A stretch of DNA of 64,000 nucleotides, from assembly GCA_025093985.1 (NCBI GenBank), contig JACAAK010000009.1, forward strand, positions 3,038,001 to 3,102,000, written 5' to 3'. This stretch comes from Calvatia gigantea. Taxonomy: Eukaryota; Basidiomycota; Agaricomycetes; Agaricales; Lycoperdaceae. The notes beneath the pieces were generated by a model, which had not been told where the DNA came from, did not search any database, and saw nothing but the letters and a program-made list of their open reading frames with translations. The position numbers and the translations under genes are program-made. Shown one piece after another: positions 32,708 to 44,280 of the stretch (positions are counted from its first letter, which is position 1; the number at the start of each line of letters is the position of its first letter).

Positions 32708-35464
32708 ATGAACTCTTACCACCACCTTCCAAAACCCGGGCACACTCGTTGCTGTGCGTACCCTCAGGTTCTCTTCGATAGTTCTTGCCCTCACTCTTTT
32801 TAGATTGGGCTCTTCTTTCCACTGACCTCCAGTTCATTTACCTCGATCCTGTATTCGCGTATCATCTCGACGCGCAAGCGGACCTTCTCATTGGAAAATC
32901 TCTCCTATCTCTGATCCATCCGGACGAACTAGCTTCCGCAGAAACAGACCTCAAGGGCATCCTTGAAAGTCAAACCCTCCATGGCTCAGCCACTCGGTCC
33001 GCCTTTTCTTATTGTTGCCAAGTTTTCTTTTTGTTCCTTACTCATCGTACTCAGCGTCCGCTTTTCACGTCTATGTAAGATTCGCCGCCAACTAGGCTAT
33101 ACTGGTCCGTTCTTGCAATGCCCAGGCGGTGAGAAAATCTCGGGGGATGCCAACTACAGGGCCGTAGACATCGCCATCAACTGGGCCGTTGCAGGCCTCG
33201 TCCTTTGTTTCTTCCACGCAACGGCCGACCTTGATTCACAAAACGACAGTAAACTCCTCAGGTCTCGCTGGACCAACCAGTGCGGTACCCCATGGATGTC
33301 TCCGGAACAAATACAACTCCTTTCCCAGAGACTTAACACTTATTTACCACAGCCTCCGTTCAAGACCAAGACTGCGGCATTCCAAATTCTAGCGAACCAG
33401 CCTGGCCATCAGCTCCTCATTTCATGGCCCCCGGACCAGGGTGATGGAGACATGGGCAGGGAGTTTGCAAAGCTCATGAGGAGCGCTGGGATGGCTTCAA
33501 ATTTACTGCAAGGTGATGCCAAAACGAGCTGCACACAGAGATACAAAACCAAGCAACCCATCTGGTTCTTTTTCGGCGAGGCTGAGGTTGAGAGCATTTT
33601 TATACCGCATGGTAACCTCTTTCTTTGTCTTCCCCCTTCCCTCGTAGGTTCTCACTCCATTCTTCTCCTGATATTAGGTAGCGTAATTTTCGCCTGCCAC
33701 AAGGTCGAGCCGAACGTACATAATACCCTGACCAATGCCACCGACATACAACACCAAACCTCCCCCAACGCACCTTCTTCAAACATCCCTCTCCTCTCCG
33801 AAGAGGAGAAAAACATGCTTAACTTCCTTGCAAACAATCCAGCACTTGTAATGACACCCAGCATCCTTCAACAATTCATTACTCAGCAGACGCGGCATTC
33901 ACCAAGTCCTAGTCTGATCGACAAGTCTCCTCATCTACAATACCAAGAACAACGATCCTCATTATCGCCTGACTCACCTCAGGCCCGTTGTCGCTCTCTT
34001 ATTTTTCAGATCTTAGGGAACCGAGAACGGCGGGTACAAGCCCGCAAGTTCTTAGGAGAAGATGCCCAGATCATGGTGGATTATTTGAATATAGTATGTA
34101 CCAAGGACGTTTCCTACTTGTCGTGAGTTACTGGGCTGATGTATGAACGATTTAGGCTTCTCGCGAACTTAGCGCCCTGGAAAGAAGGCGGGCCCTATCC
34201 TTGCTTTGTAAACTCGCCAAGTCTGCTCGAGTCTTTCCACGATGCTATGAGCTCAGAGGTATCGAGTATAATCCAGAACCCGTGGCTGGGGGAGGCTTTT
34301 CTGAAGTTTACATGGGAAAGTATGAAGACGAGTTGATATGCCTCAAGGTCGTCCGTGTGTACCAGAAACAGCAAAGTGAGGAGATCCTTAGGGTAAACCC
34401 TTTGTTTGTCAGAAATTGCTACCCGGTTTATCTGAACACCCCCCAAGGCTAATGTACAGGAGCTTGCACTGTGGGCGCACTTACAGCATAAGAACATACT
34501 CCCATTTTATGGAGTGTATCTTCTTGGTTCTACTACACCGAGAATTTGCCTTGTTTCGCCATGGATGGAGAATGGAAATCTTCGTGATCACTTGAATGAG
34601 TTCCCCCAAAAGCCTCGAATGCCCTTTGTGAGTGTGCCATGATGCATCACCGATACATTCTCATTCATTCCCAAGGTCTCTGATATCGTCGAGGGACTCA
34701 TGTATTTACACGGTTTACACATAATTCATCGTGATCTCAAAGCGGTATACCTCCACATTCCTTGTACTGAGCTCCTGTTCATGACGTATTCGTAGCAAAA
34801 TGTTCTCGTCTCTAACGACGGGCGGGCATTGATCACGGATTTTGGGCTATCATTCGTCGCAGCAACTACTACCACAACATCAATGGGGGGAACGGCTCGT
34901 TTCATGGCGCCTGAGTTCCTTGAAGACAGTAGCCAACTGACCAAATTTTACGATATCTGGTCATTTGGCTGTCTATGTTACGAGGCACGTTCTCCCCGCT
35001 CGTTCCTTCTGCAGTCACTGAGTGAGGATCACCAGGTGTTGACGGACAAAATGCCTTTCTATCAGTATAATGACGCACAGGTGATGCGCGCTTTAATGAG
35101 GGAGGAAATCCCTCTTCGGCCTCGGGCTCAGCCGGGATCTGGCGTTGATTGCGGGGAGCTCGATGACAGGGTATGGGATTTACTAGTGAGGTGCTGGAAT
35201 TACACACCCCAAGATCGGCCCAGTTGCGAAGAAATCCGGGATGCTGTCGGGGATCTTGGAATTCGGGATGATCGACCAGAGACAGTGACTGACTGGGAGA
35301 CTGGGTGTTCGGCTTTTTGGCAAGCTATGAGGGAAAAATCGAACGATCAGCTTGATTATGCACGCGTGGAAGAGCTTTTACTACGTGTACGTGTTTTAGT
35401 ACTGTTGGTCTGTGCCCGTGGGAGCTCAGTTGGATCGTGTTTTCAGATTCAAAACCCTTCATAG
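32708..35464 (+). CDS. chimeric PAS-domain / TKL protein kinase (kinase copy 1)
   Basis: Three parts run in one frame. Part 1, from ATG 32708 (MNSYHHLPKPGHTRC): a PAS-type protein, with FIYLDPVFAYHLDAQADLL, LLSLIHPDELASAETDL, RAVDIAINWAVAGLVLCF and SVIFACHKVEP. Part 2, about 33765-33920: SNIPLLSEEEKNMLNFL and MTPSILQQFI, matching the N-terminus of the coiled-coil gene at 46.5 kb. Part 3, from about 33985: CRSLIFQILGNRERRVQ, then a kinase with glycine loop GGGFSEVY, lysine ICLKVVR, HRDLKA, QNVLVSNDG, DFGLS, MAPEF, DIWSFGCLCYE and WNYTPQDRPSCEEI, ending IQNPS. All catalytic residues are present. Seven or so introns; the one at 34985-35035 starts with GC and is in frame if retained. The kinase type is the TKL family expanded in mushrooms. 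Whether one mRNA spans all parts is unproven. Confidence 0.75.
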
Positions 35465-35602
35465 TGTGCTGCGTGACTCGTGCTCTCTTTTTTGTGCCCA
35501 TTTACTTCGACGGGTCTGATTAAGCCCAACAAGTTAGGATTGTCAAGTGATTTACGTTCGCCCCGTTTTTGGTATATGCCGAGAATACATAACATATCAC
35601 TC

Positions 35603-35750
35603 ATGAGGATGGCCGGAGCAGTGCCAAAATCCAAGAGACGATGCTCAGGTCAAGATTGCGGGTTCAATGACTGCTCAGTCAGCGCCGATGCCTCTGCTAC
35701 CCAGCATCAGCATAGGTCTGTTATCCGACGTTTCGTCATGGTGTTATAAG
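35603..35750 (+). repeat. 3' flank shared by kinase copies 1 and 3
   Basis: Begins ATGAGGATGGCC and ends CGTTTCGTCATGGTGTTATA. A related sequence follows kinase copy 3 at about 45810-45947, with the same order of words (AAGAGA.GATG, GGGTTCAA, CAGCATAGGTCTG / CAGCACAGGTCTG, TTCGTCAT). It shows the duplicated unit extends past the kinase coding region. Confidence 0.6.
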
Positions 35751-36077
35751 TGTTGCAGTATTGCGTTGGTAACCTCCATACATTTCAGACGCTTACGTTT
35801 TTGTTTTGGTCTTGCTTTGTGGCCATGTACCGCGATTCGCGAAGGGGAAGAAACGGAAACACGGACCCTCGAACACAGAAACAGTCTTGGTGGGAATAGT
35901 AGATTACGCCCCAAGGATAACCGAAAATTCGTCGTGATAGTGTGCTTAATCGTGGGTGAGGCGTTTGATTACACCGTCTCTTTGCCGAATGACCAACAAC
36001 CCGATCCTTTTGCCGGGTGCAAGTCTTTTACCCCACTGTTCATAAACCCCTGCTATATTGCTAACAAGTATTTTGTC

Positions 36078-36965
36078 ATGACGATGGGAGGACCACGAGG
36101 TGTGTTTCGCCCTGTGTTAGGGTGTGCAATATCCTGATGGCGCAATACAGCCGGGGTTGATTGAATCACTCAAAGACGCCAAGGTTTTTAAGACTGCATA
36201 CGGGAAAATACAGGCGTCAAAAAGTCCATTACAAGAGGAGACGTTTGAGGTCGACGTCAAGGCACGGGCTAGAAAGCCCAAGCCCCAGCGGGAGCAGTTA
36301 TGGCTTTGGTGCGTTGTGTCCATGTGTTTAAGCGCTGACCGATGATCTTTTCTCCCTCTCGGGATACCATCCCCCGGACTCCTGATTGAATCTCGCTCTT
36401 TGCTCCTTATCGCCACCTGCAAGTAGCAAATGGAGGAACCCAAGACACACGAAAAGGAAATGAGGACCAGGGGTTTTTGAAAGACCGTCTGGTACGCGCC
36501 ATGACCCCCGGCCCCAAAGAACAGGAAGAAGAGGTAACGGGCCGTTTACGAGGAACTTCACATGAAAAAAACTGGCCATGCCCCGACAGGCTCAACTCCC
36601 TCCCATTCCCTACGCGGCCACCGTTCAGGCCGCAATCCGCGCTTCAACACCAACTCCCGTATCGTCCACCACCCACCTGCCAATGATGGCACCGTCCCTA
36701 TCACCTTTACCTTCAATCACGACACCTGCACGTTGGTATCTCCTGCAACGAATGTTCGGGCGCAGCCGTCAGTGTCAGCTCCCTTGCCCACCTGGCATAT
36801 CCACCGATGATGAGTCCAACGTCGCCTCCGGCTACACATTGGCGCTACGATAATCTGAACGTTCAGTACGTTCTACCCAAAATCCAACACTGTCGGAAAC
36901 AGTCTTAAGGACGTATCAATAGCTACCTTCACCTCAGACAGCAGCACCAAGAGGTGATTAAATAA
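36078..36965 (+). pseudogene. NOT3/NOT5-like 5' fragment, decayed (copy 1)
   Basis: NOT3/NOT5 is a subunit of the CCR4-NOT deadenylase and transcription regulator. This piece starts ATGACGATGGGAGGACCACG with the same exon-1 length and following intron as the better-kept copy at 38868. It shows only degraded traces of the N-terminal coiled coil, full of stops. It then has a recognisable stretch at about 36575-36720 (RQAQLPPIPYAATVQA, IRASTPTPVSST), similar to the Gln/Pro-rich middle region of copy 2. It stops at the same AGCAGCACCAA.AGGTGA point near 36960. The C-terminal NOT box is absent. It is non-functional. Confidence 0.7.
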
Positions 36966-37205
36966 CTGATTTGTAAGTCTGGTCTATTCCCAAACGTCAC
37001 TCACGAACACACGACCAAATGAATATGCACGAGTTCAAGTATTGGCAAGATCATGATACGCGTATACAGTGGAAGCAATGAGATCGATAATTATAAGAGC
37101 GTGGTGGTGGGAAGGAAGGAAGAAGCGGTCAGTCGGTGTTCCGTTATACATATCTGGATGACGTCAGCACATATGCGTCCGTTGTAAGCCCATGCTTACA
37201 TGATT

Positions 37206-37691
37206 GTACTAATGCGTGTAGCGCCGTCTGCGCTGTGGGGGATTGGATCCACATATTGTGGATAGGGGATGTAAGTAAGGTGCAGCCGAGAATAACTGAT
37301 CCTGTTATTATCCATGCCGTCGAACGCGCAGCTATATTGACTTTGAGTGAGTCGATGGTGTTTTTGGAAAATGCAGGAACTTGGATATTGAGCGGCTAAG
37401 GGATATTTTAACGCCCAGCGCTATGGTTTTGGTAAATACTCGAAACACCCGGGCGGAGATGAGCGGGACAAAACCGAGGGGGACAATCCCTTGTGTCCGC
37501 CAGTCGTTCTTGGGCCAGGCATTGGACATGAGTTGCTTGATGATTTTCCAGTCGCTTTTACGCTGCTCCGCATTTGTTGGGTGTCGATCTTCATCATGGC
37601 GGAGTGGTAGCACTGGTGGGCTGGCGAATGAGCGGGTGTAGTTGACTCCAAGGACCTCTGTGCGCCGGACACCCGAAGCTCGTAGGAACAT
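37206..37691 (-). pseudogene. ATM1 5'-end duplicate (fragment 1)
   Basis: Minus-strand copy of the ATM1 start: MFLRASGVRRTEVLGVNYTR, then [35 protein letters not shown] and SKFLHFPKTPSTHSKS-type intron-exon sequence corresponding to 31765-32410. The Pro-rich presequence between YTRSF and EDRHPTN is mostly deleted. The fragment ends inside the first membrane helices, with no ABC domain. The promoter-side sequence is also copied, up to about 37760. It cannot make a transporter. Confidence 0.88.
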
Positions 37692-38004
37692 GCCGGGGCA
37701 GGTGCTAATCAGGACCGGCTACGACGAGATTGAGAATAAGGTGTTCACTAGCACACAAACAGCGCCAAACTTAGGTCTTGGATCACGCTCAAGCGCTCAT
37801 GAGTGCTCATTGACTCGCCAATACTTATGACACTTGTGTGACTTGTCCAAAGATTCTGATCTGTTAAGCTATTCTTGCAGCACATTCTCTCAGCAACCGG
37901 CCACTCAAAATAATATGATCACAACCCAATCGACTCTCCAATCTTATGGAAGACCATCCGAGAGTCGCTCAGATATGCAAGAGTCCGCGAGAATGAGTAA
38001 TCTT

Positions 38005-38103
38005 CCCCGACTCTGCGAAGCAAGAGGAGGGTTGTGACGGCGGGAAATGGTTACAAGTCTCTGTCAAACGATGTGCAACGCGTGGGAGTTGCGGTTATGA
38101 TCT
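38005..38103 (+). repeat. direct repeat, left copy
   Basis: About 100 bases, including CTGCGAAGCAAGAG, GGGTTGT and CTCTGTCAAACGATGTGC. It recurs 332 bases downstream with scattered substitutions. Non-coding; lies between the ATM1 fragment and NOT3 copy 2. Confidence 0.75.
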
Positions 38104-38336
38104 CGGTACGGATTAAAGAGGTACGACATGTTGCGGCTGTGATCTATTTTTGGCCAAAACCCATTAAAATAAGACATTTTATCATTTAGACATGTCCGTC
38201 AAGGGTGACACAATCCGGGGTTAGATCACCATGGCCCAGCACTGAAAAAGGACAATTTCAAGAATTGCTGGCAGCACTATGCGCATGGGAGGAAGAAAAT
38301 GTCTAGCAAGGTTCATGCAAAACAACTGTTTGATGT

Positions 38337-38435
38337 CCCCGAGTCTGCGAAGCAAGAGAAGGGTTGTCACAGCAGGAGACGGTTACAACTCTCTGTCAAA
38401 CGATGTGCGGGGCGTGGGGATCGCAGATATGATCC
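38337..38435 (+). repeat. direct repeat, right copy
   Basis: Second copy of the 38005-38103 repeat in the same orientation. Similarity fades over the following 70 bases, though CCAAAACCCA recurs at both ends of the unit, suggesting an old tandem duplication of about 330 bases. Confidence 0.75.
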
Positions 38436-38722
38436 CGGGACTGATCAGTGTGGGATTTCACGCCTGTGATTCATAGGAACCCCTGTGCATCGTCCCAGCC
38501 AAAACCCACAAAAAAGTCCTTATTGACCTTTCGCTCCTTCCCCTCAGACGAGACGCTGGAGAGAATGACCAACATTGTTTATATTTATTGACTTAACAGA
38601 GTCGGGGACTGGCGCACCGCGCCGTTACGTTGATATCGACTGTGTGAAAGTGCAGGCAGTGAAGTAAATGTGGCTAGTTACGTAACGTCGTAACGACGAC
38701 CTCTGCGCTAAACGACCACGAC

Positions 38723-38780
38723 CTGAAGCTTGAAGCTTGAAGATTGAACGTTGAAACGTTGACGCGTTGAAACGTTGAAG
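38723..38780 (+). repeat. short imperfect tandem repeat (TTGAAGC / GTTGAAAC)
   Basis: A run of seven- to nine-base units built on TTGAA, just upstream of the NOT3-like fragment. Probably a degenerate microsatellite. Confidence 0.7.
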
Positions 38781-38867
38781 GTCTAATCCTTTGACCAACG
38801 CGAGCTTTCCCCCCACTTCACATGTATATATCAATATCCCTGCCGCGTTACTGACAAGTATCCTGCC

Positions 38868-40391
38868 ATGGCGATGAGGAAGCTACAAGGTGTGTTTGGC
38901 CCTGTCGTAAAACGTGCAATGCCTTGATGGTGCAATTCAGCCGAGGTTGACCGAATCATGAAGAAAGTTGCGGAAGGCGTCGAGCTTTTCGAGATCATAT
39001 ACCAAAAGATACAGGTGTCAAATAATCAACCACAAAAGGAGAAGCTCGAGCTCGACCTCAAGACGCAGATCAAGAAACTCCAGCGTCTGCGAGATCAGTT
39101 GAAAACTTGGTTAGCGAATAGCAACATCAAGGACAAGTCGCAGCTAGTGGAGAGCCGAAGACTTGTTATAACTGTGAGCAACCCTGTCTTCTATGCGATC
39201 TCATATCACCGGAGAAATCGAGGTGCGTTGTGCATGCGTAGAGGCGCTAGCCGACGACCTCTTCTTCCTCTGTGATTCCACACTCCAGACTCCTGACTGA
39301 TTGTTTCCCTTTGCTCCCTATGACCACTCGTAATAGCAAATTCAGAAATACAAGGCGCACGAAAAGGAGATGAAGGTCAGCAGTGTTTCTGAAAGAACAG
39401 AAGGAGGCAGCAGATTGGCTACAATCGCAAGTGGGGGGGCTACAAATGCAGGTGGAATTCGCGGAAGTCGAGATAGAGAGTCTGCGAAGCCCAGTCGGGA
39501 AACGCAGAAACAAGCAGAGGGATAAATTAGGGAGAGCAGAATATCTGGAACACCTGAACGAGCGTCGGAAATGGCACATCGGTCGGCTGAAGCTTCTTCT
39601 CCGTCTCCTCAATAGTGGTGCCCTATCACCAGAGATGATTTTGGGTCTCAAAGAAGACGTTCAACATTTTGTGGAAAGCAACTTGGTTTGTGCTCCATCA
39701 CCTCTTACACAGCACTATTCTATTGAGCATTGTCATATTTATAGGATGAGGATTTTGATGAGGATGAAGGCATATATGATCATTTAATCCCTGACGAGGA
39801 GGGTACCAATGGTTCGAGTGAAACAAATGAAGGTGGGTAGTTATCCATAGATGCCAGAGCGTCCCGTCGACAGTCAATAGAAGAACCAACGCCACCCCCG
39901 GATGGGAAAAATAACGATGAGAGCATGCTGGATAGCAGTCCTAGGGGTATGTACGTCTAGTCTACCCGTAATCCTGCCTCTCATGCTTCCTATGTTAGGA
40001 CTGTTGGTGCACGGTAAGTTAAATCCTTCTCGAACGTTGAACAATGCTCAAAGTAGGCGTTACACTCAATAGGGACATCTGTGTCAAACATCAACTCGAA
40101 GCTTCAGCCCCATGTAGCACAAGAAGACTTTCCCCTACTGACCCAACTGCCCCCAATGGAGGGTGCAGCCATCGTTCAGGCTGTACAACGCGCCTCAACA
40201 CCAAACACTGTCCCATCGACTTCTCAAACAGGCTCATCCATGGCAAATCCAATAACATCTCCGGCCACGTCAGCGCCTAAACGACGCAAACCAAAACGTC
40301 CTACCCGGAATTCAGCAGCATTACTGGAAGTGGTCTCGATGGCGCATCAACAACCATCATCACCTCAGAAGGCAGCACCAAAAGGTGACTA
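38868..40391 (+). pseudogene. NOT3/NOT5-like N-terminal fragment (copy 2), upstream part of kinase copy 2
   Basis: Starts at ATG 38868: [63 protein letters not shown]. After an intron come KYKAHEKEMK, then WLQSQVGGLQMQVEFAEVEI, LEHLNERRKWHIGRLKLLLR, LKEDVQHFVESN and DEDFDEDEGIYDHL. This is the N-terminal coiled coil of NOT3/NOT5. Around 39380 the frame shifts and roughly 20 residues are missing compared with the family. A Gln/Pro/Thr-rich stretch (LPPMEGAAIVQAVQRASTP) follows. At 40391 the frame can pass through a GTGACT...CGTCAG intron into the sequence leading to kinase copy 2. The C-terminal NOT domain is absent. Confidence 0.75.
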
Positions 40392-40433
40392 AACGTATTA
40401 ATGTTCTAGATATTTATTCACATTTCGTCAGAC

Positions 40434-42125
40434 CAATCACATCCGGCTACAACCGCGAGCATTTTGTGGGCGCAGGTACAGCAGACCAACTGTGGTACAC
40501 AACCTTTAGCATCCCAGGCCAATACAAGTCCATTGCCACCAACGCCGCAGTATCCTTTTGGTGCCAACAAGCTCCCCCACCACGGGAATCAGAAACAACC
40601 CTCGCCGTTATTCCCTGACTTGCCACCTTCCCCTCGGGCCCATTGTCGTTCTCTCATCCTTGAGATATTAGGAGTCCGAGATCGGCGGGTCCAGGCTTCG
40701 CAAACTGTTGGGACAAGATGCTCAGATTTTAGTGGATTACCTGGATATAGTATGTGTCAGAGATGTCGCTGCGGGCATCAGTTTCCAAATTGATGCAGAG
40801 TGTATCCCGTTAGATTCTCCATGAAATAACCCTTCAAGCCTCAGAACGACAGCGTGCCTTATCCCTCCTTTGCAAATTTGCCAAATTAGCTGGGGTTTTT
40901 CCACGGTGCTACGAGCTCAGAGGGATAGAATATAATCCGGAACCTGTAGCTGGAGGTGGGTTTGCGGAAGTTTGCAAGGGAAATTATGGAGACGAGAAGA
41001 TATGCCTCAAGATTGTTCGGGATGTACCAGAAGCAGCAAAGCGATGACGTTCTTAGGGTGAGCTCTCCGTTTATCGGGATTTGCCACCTGGCTAACCCAG
41101 CATTCGAACACCATCTAAGGCGAATGCACAGGAGCTGGTTCTATGGGCGCATTTGCAACACAAGAATATACTTCCGCTCTACGGAGTGTATCTTATCGGT
41201 GCTACGACGCCGAGAATTTGTCTCGTTTCTCCTTGGATGGAAAACGGGAATCTTTGTGATTACTTGATCAAATTCCCTCGAAAAACTCGGATGCCCCTTG
41301 TGAGTTGTCTTAATACACCGCCAACGCCTTCTCACCCATCTCTCAGATATCTGATATTGTTGAGGGTCTCCTACACTTACATGATCTACACATAGTTCAT
41401 CGTGATCTCAAAGCGGTATGGTCTCACGTATCCGTACAAGGTCCTTTTTATGATTTGCTCCATAGCAAAACGTTCTTGTTTCTGATGACGGGCAGGCACT
41501 GATCACAGATTTCGGGTTATCATTCGTTGTTGCAACCACTGCGGTGACGACGACGGGAGGAACGGCTCGTTTCATGGCTCCTGAGTTCCTTCTTGAGAAT
41601 GGCCAACTTACAGAGTTGTGTGATATCTGGTCATTTGCCGGTCTATGTTACGAGGTAAGTATGATTTCCTGGTTCACTCCCCTTCCGATCATCAAATGAA
41701 CGAACCCCAGGTGTTGACGGACAAGATGCCATTTTACCAATACAAGGATGTCCAGCTGATGCGGGCTCTGATGAAGGAAGAAATTCCACTCCGACCCGAC
41801 CCAGGAGCCGGTGCCGGGTGCCAGGAGCTTAATGACCGGGTGTGGGACTTGTTAGTCAGGTGTTGGAATTACACACCCCAAGACCGGCCCAGTTGCAAAG
41901 AGATTCGAGACACTATCAGGAATATGCAAATTCAGGATGACCGACCGAAGACGGTAACCGGAACCCGGGGTTCCAGCTTCTGGCAAGCTATGAGGGAAAA
42001 GTCCAACGACCGACTTGATTATGGGCGCGTGAAAGAGCTTTTACTCCGCGTAAGTAATGGGACTATTGATCCATTCCCAGGCGAGCTCAACGAGTGTCAC
42101 GTTTCAGGTTCGAAATCCTCCATAG
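40434..42125 (+). pseudogene. TKL protein kinase copy 2, frameshifted
   Basis: After the NOT3-derived part comes a Gln/Pro-rich linker (QPLASQANTSPLPPTP), then HCRSLILEILGVRDRRVQ, the same pre-kinase block as in copies 1 and 3. One extra base then breaks the frame before LRKLLGQDAQILVDYLDIV. The kinase has GGGFAEVCKGNYG, ICLKIVR, then a second extra base before MYQKQQSDDVLR. Later parts are well kept: PWMENGNLCDYLIKFP, VHRDLKA, QNVLVSDDGQALITDFGLS, GTARFMAPEF, DIWSFAGLCYE, VLTDKMPFYQYKDVQLMRAL, WNYTPQDRPSCKEI, ending VRNPP. Two single-base insertions in an otherwise well-preserved kinase suggest recent inactivation, or sequence errors. Confidence 0.75.
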
Positions 42126-42306
42126 TTCATCGTTACACACATGACATTCGAACTTCTTTTCTTCACCCCCGTCTGCTTTCCTTGTGCGCGATTTTCCAGC
42201 TTTGTTATTTTGTTTGCTCTTGCATGTTTTGGAACCTCTCGACCTTGCTATGTAACGATTGTTGTGTCTTGAGATTGCGTCCCTCTGTTCTTGCTTCGTT
42301 CTTGGT

Positions 42307-42365
42307 ACACAGAGGATCTCTTTGCGCCAGGCACCCGAGGCTCACCGGAGCGTGTCAGAGCAGGT
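42307..42365 (-). pseudogene. ATM1 start-codon region remnant (fragment 2)
   Basis: About 60 bases resembling the beginning of the ATM1 coding region and its presequence (the CTCTGTGCGCCAGACGCCCG-like run near 32380, and the GTGTCA start surroundings). It lies directly after kinase copy 2 and before a PAS fragment, the same order as ATM1, promoter and PAS at 32.4 kb. Short and degraded. Confidence 0.6.
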
Positions 42366-42619
42366 GTTGACTAGGCTCTGATACGAAGAACCTTAGCGGC
42401 GCCCTGAGTGCTAGCCCTCGACTCTGGCGATGGGTACAATACAAACACAATTTCGGACCCCAGCTACAATACCTGTCCTACGATGGTATGCATAATTCAA
42501 GGCCTGTTCCACGCCTTTCCCGATCCCACTTCAGGTCTCTGACCTGTCAAGCCACTCTCGCACCACCTGCTGATGGAATCTTACCATCACCTCCCAGAGC
42601 TCGGGCAAGCTCGCCGCTG

Positions 42620-43345
42620 TGCGTACTCCTGATTCCCTTTCATCGCTCTCACTCTTTTTATATTGGGCTCTTCTTTCCACTGACCTCCGGTATATCTACC
42701 TTGACCCTGTATTCGTGTATCACCTCGACGCGCAGGCGGACCTTCTCATTGGGGAATCCCTTTTTTCTCTTATCCATTTAGACAATCTAGCTTCCACGGT
42801 GACAGACCTCAAAGCCGTTCTTGAAAATCTAGCCTTTCTCTGTCACTCAGTCCGCTATTTCTTATTACTATTCCGTTTTCTTTTTCCTCTTTTTCCCTTA
42901 CTCATCGTGCTCAGCATCTGCTTTTCACGTATATGCAGGATTCGCCGTCAACCAGGCCATCCTGGTCTGCGCTTGAAATACCCAGGTGGTGAGAATGTCC
43001 CAGTAGGTGCCAACTATATGACTGTCGGCATTCCCCCAAAAGCCCCGAATGCCCTTTGTGAGTCTGCCTGATGCATCATTGGTGTATACTTATTCCTATC
43101 CAGGATCTCGAATATTATCAAGGGACTTGTATTACAGGCGCCTACACATAATCCAACGGGATCTCAAAGTTTTGCACGGAGCTCCTTTTCATGACGTTTT
43201 CTGGAGCAAAACGTTCTCGTCTCTGATTACGGGCCAGCATTGATCACAGATTTTGGGTTATCCCTCATCGCGGCAACTACAACCACAACGTCAATCAGAG
43301 GAATGACCCACCTTGTGTCGCCTGAACTTTTTGAAGCTGGCAGCC
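42620..43345 (+). pseudogene. PAS-protein fragment fused to a kinase fragment, broken
   Basis: The first part repeats the PAS region of kinase copy 1: YIYLDPVFVYHLDAQADLL, FSLIHLDNLASTVTDLK, RICRIRRQPGHPGLRLKYPG, NYMTVGI. It then jumps directly to the middle of a kinase (PPKAPNALC corresponds to the PQKPRMPF region), followed by degraded HIIHRDLK-like sequence (HIIQRDLK), ITDFGLSLIAATTTTTS and a changed activation segment (HLVSPELFEAGSQL). The N-lobe, including the ATP-binding loop, is deleted. It ends near 43345 in unrelated sequence. It cannot be functional. Confidence 0.75.
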
Positions 43346-43524
43346 AACTGCCTGTGCACAAACAACCACAAACACAGTGCTTTGCAGTGATAATGTCCCT
43401 GACTAATTTCGTTAGCCCTCACGTGCCGATGAACGTGCCGCGGCCCGCGTCCTCCAGATCCGCAATTGGAAGCTTTTAGTGCGGGAACTTTGAAATCGAA
43501 CACACGACGAATCGTCGACGATGA

Positions 43525-44280
43525 ATGGCCCTCTCTCTTTTTCCAATGCCTACAAGCACCCGACAATACCTGAAGAAATCCAAACATTCAATCCAGGCTG
43601 GCTCAATGACACCTGGCGGATTAAGGCCAGATTCTGCACAACATCCTCAACCTTCCCACCTGATGAGCAATCCTTTTTCCAGCCAAGCAGGAACTGAGAA
43701 CAGTGTCTCCTCCAGTTGCCTTCCTCCAGCAGCGGGAGTGCAACAGGAGCCAATGGACACTGTTCCTCCTAGCTATCCCCCTTCGCTCAATAACGCCAAG
43801 TTCCGCTTTATGTTCCCTGCTTTTTTGCGAAGTCAGGGCATTATGATCGACCCGGATTTGCCGCCCCTCGATGATAAATACATCAAACTCGCTATCCTGC
43901 ATGCGCTCGTCATTTCGACAGGGGGCTTTCAGAAGGTAGGTGCTGTGAATGTCTCCTACTCGACTTTTACTTTTTTTCTCCTGTCCGTAGGTGAATGGCA
44001 ACGAGGCCTGGAATGCTAATGATGGCGGGGTGGGGTTTACCCAACACGGGGAACCAGGTGGTTCACCACCCCAATCTAGTCTCACGGTCGCGCAATATCT
44101 TGCTTACATCTATCACCAAAATCTCTCTAGGCTCACCCACACTCATGACTGGGGTATTCATCCACAGGAGCGGGCAGGTAGTCCACGCTTGCAGCAGGGT
44201 TACATAAGCTATTCTGGTACAATCAGTATCCGCCTCAGTGCAAATGATTGGTTCAGATGGATGCGCTCCAGCGCCCAGAT
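43525..44280 (+). pseudogene. ARID-like (SWI1-type) fragment, upstream part of kinase copy 3
   Basis: ATG 43525 opens MALSLFPMPTSTRQYLKKSK and a Ser/Pro/Gln-rich stretch. An ARID-like region follows: KFRFMFPAFLRSQGIMIDPD, LPPLDDKYIKLAILHALVIS, GGFQK|VNGNEAWN, VAQYLAYIYHQN. This pattern (a hydrophobic FxxFLxxxG, PPLD, LxxLHxxVxxxGGxxxV, AW) is that of the DNA-binding ARID domain in SWI1, a SWI/SNF remodeller subunit. The exon after the intron at about 43937-43990 runs in frame past the ARID end into MRCRSLIFQILG of the kinase block. It is a fragment of a larger gene. Fold assignment is by pattern, without alignment. Confidence 0.6.
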
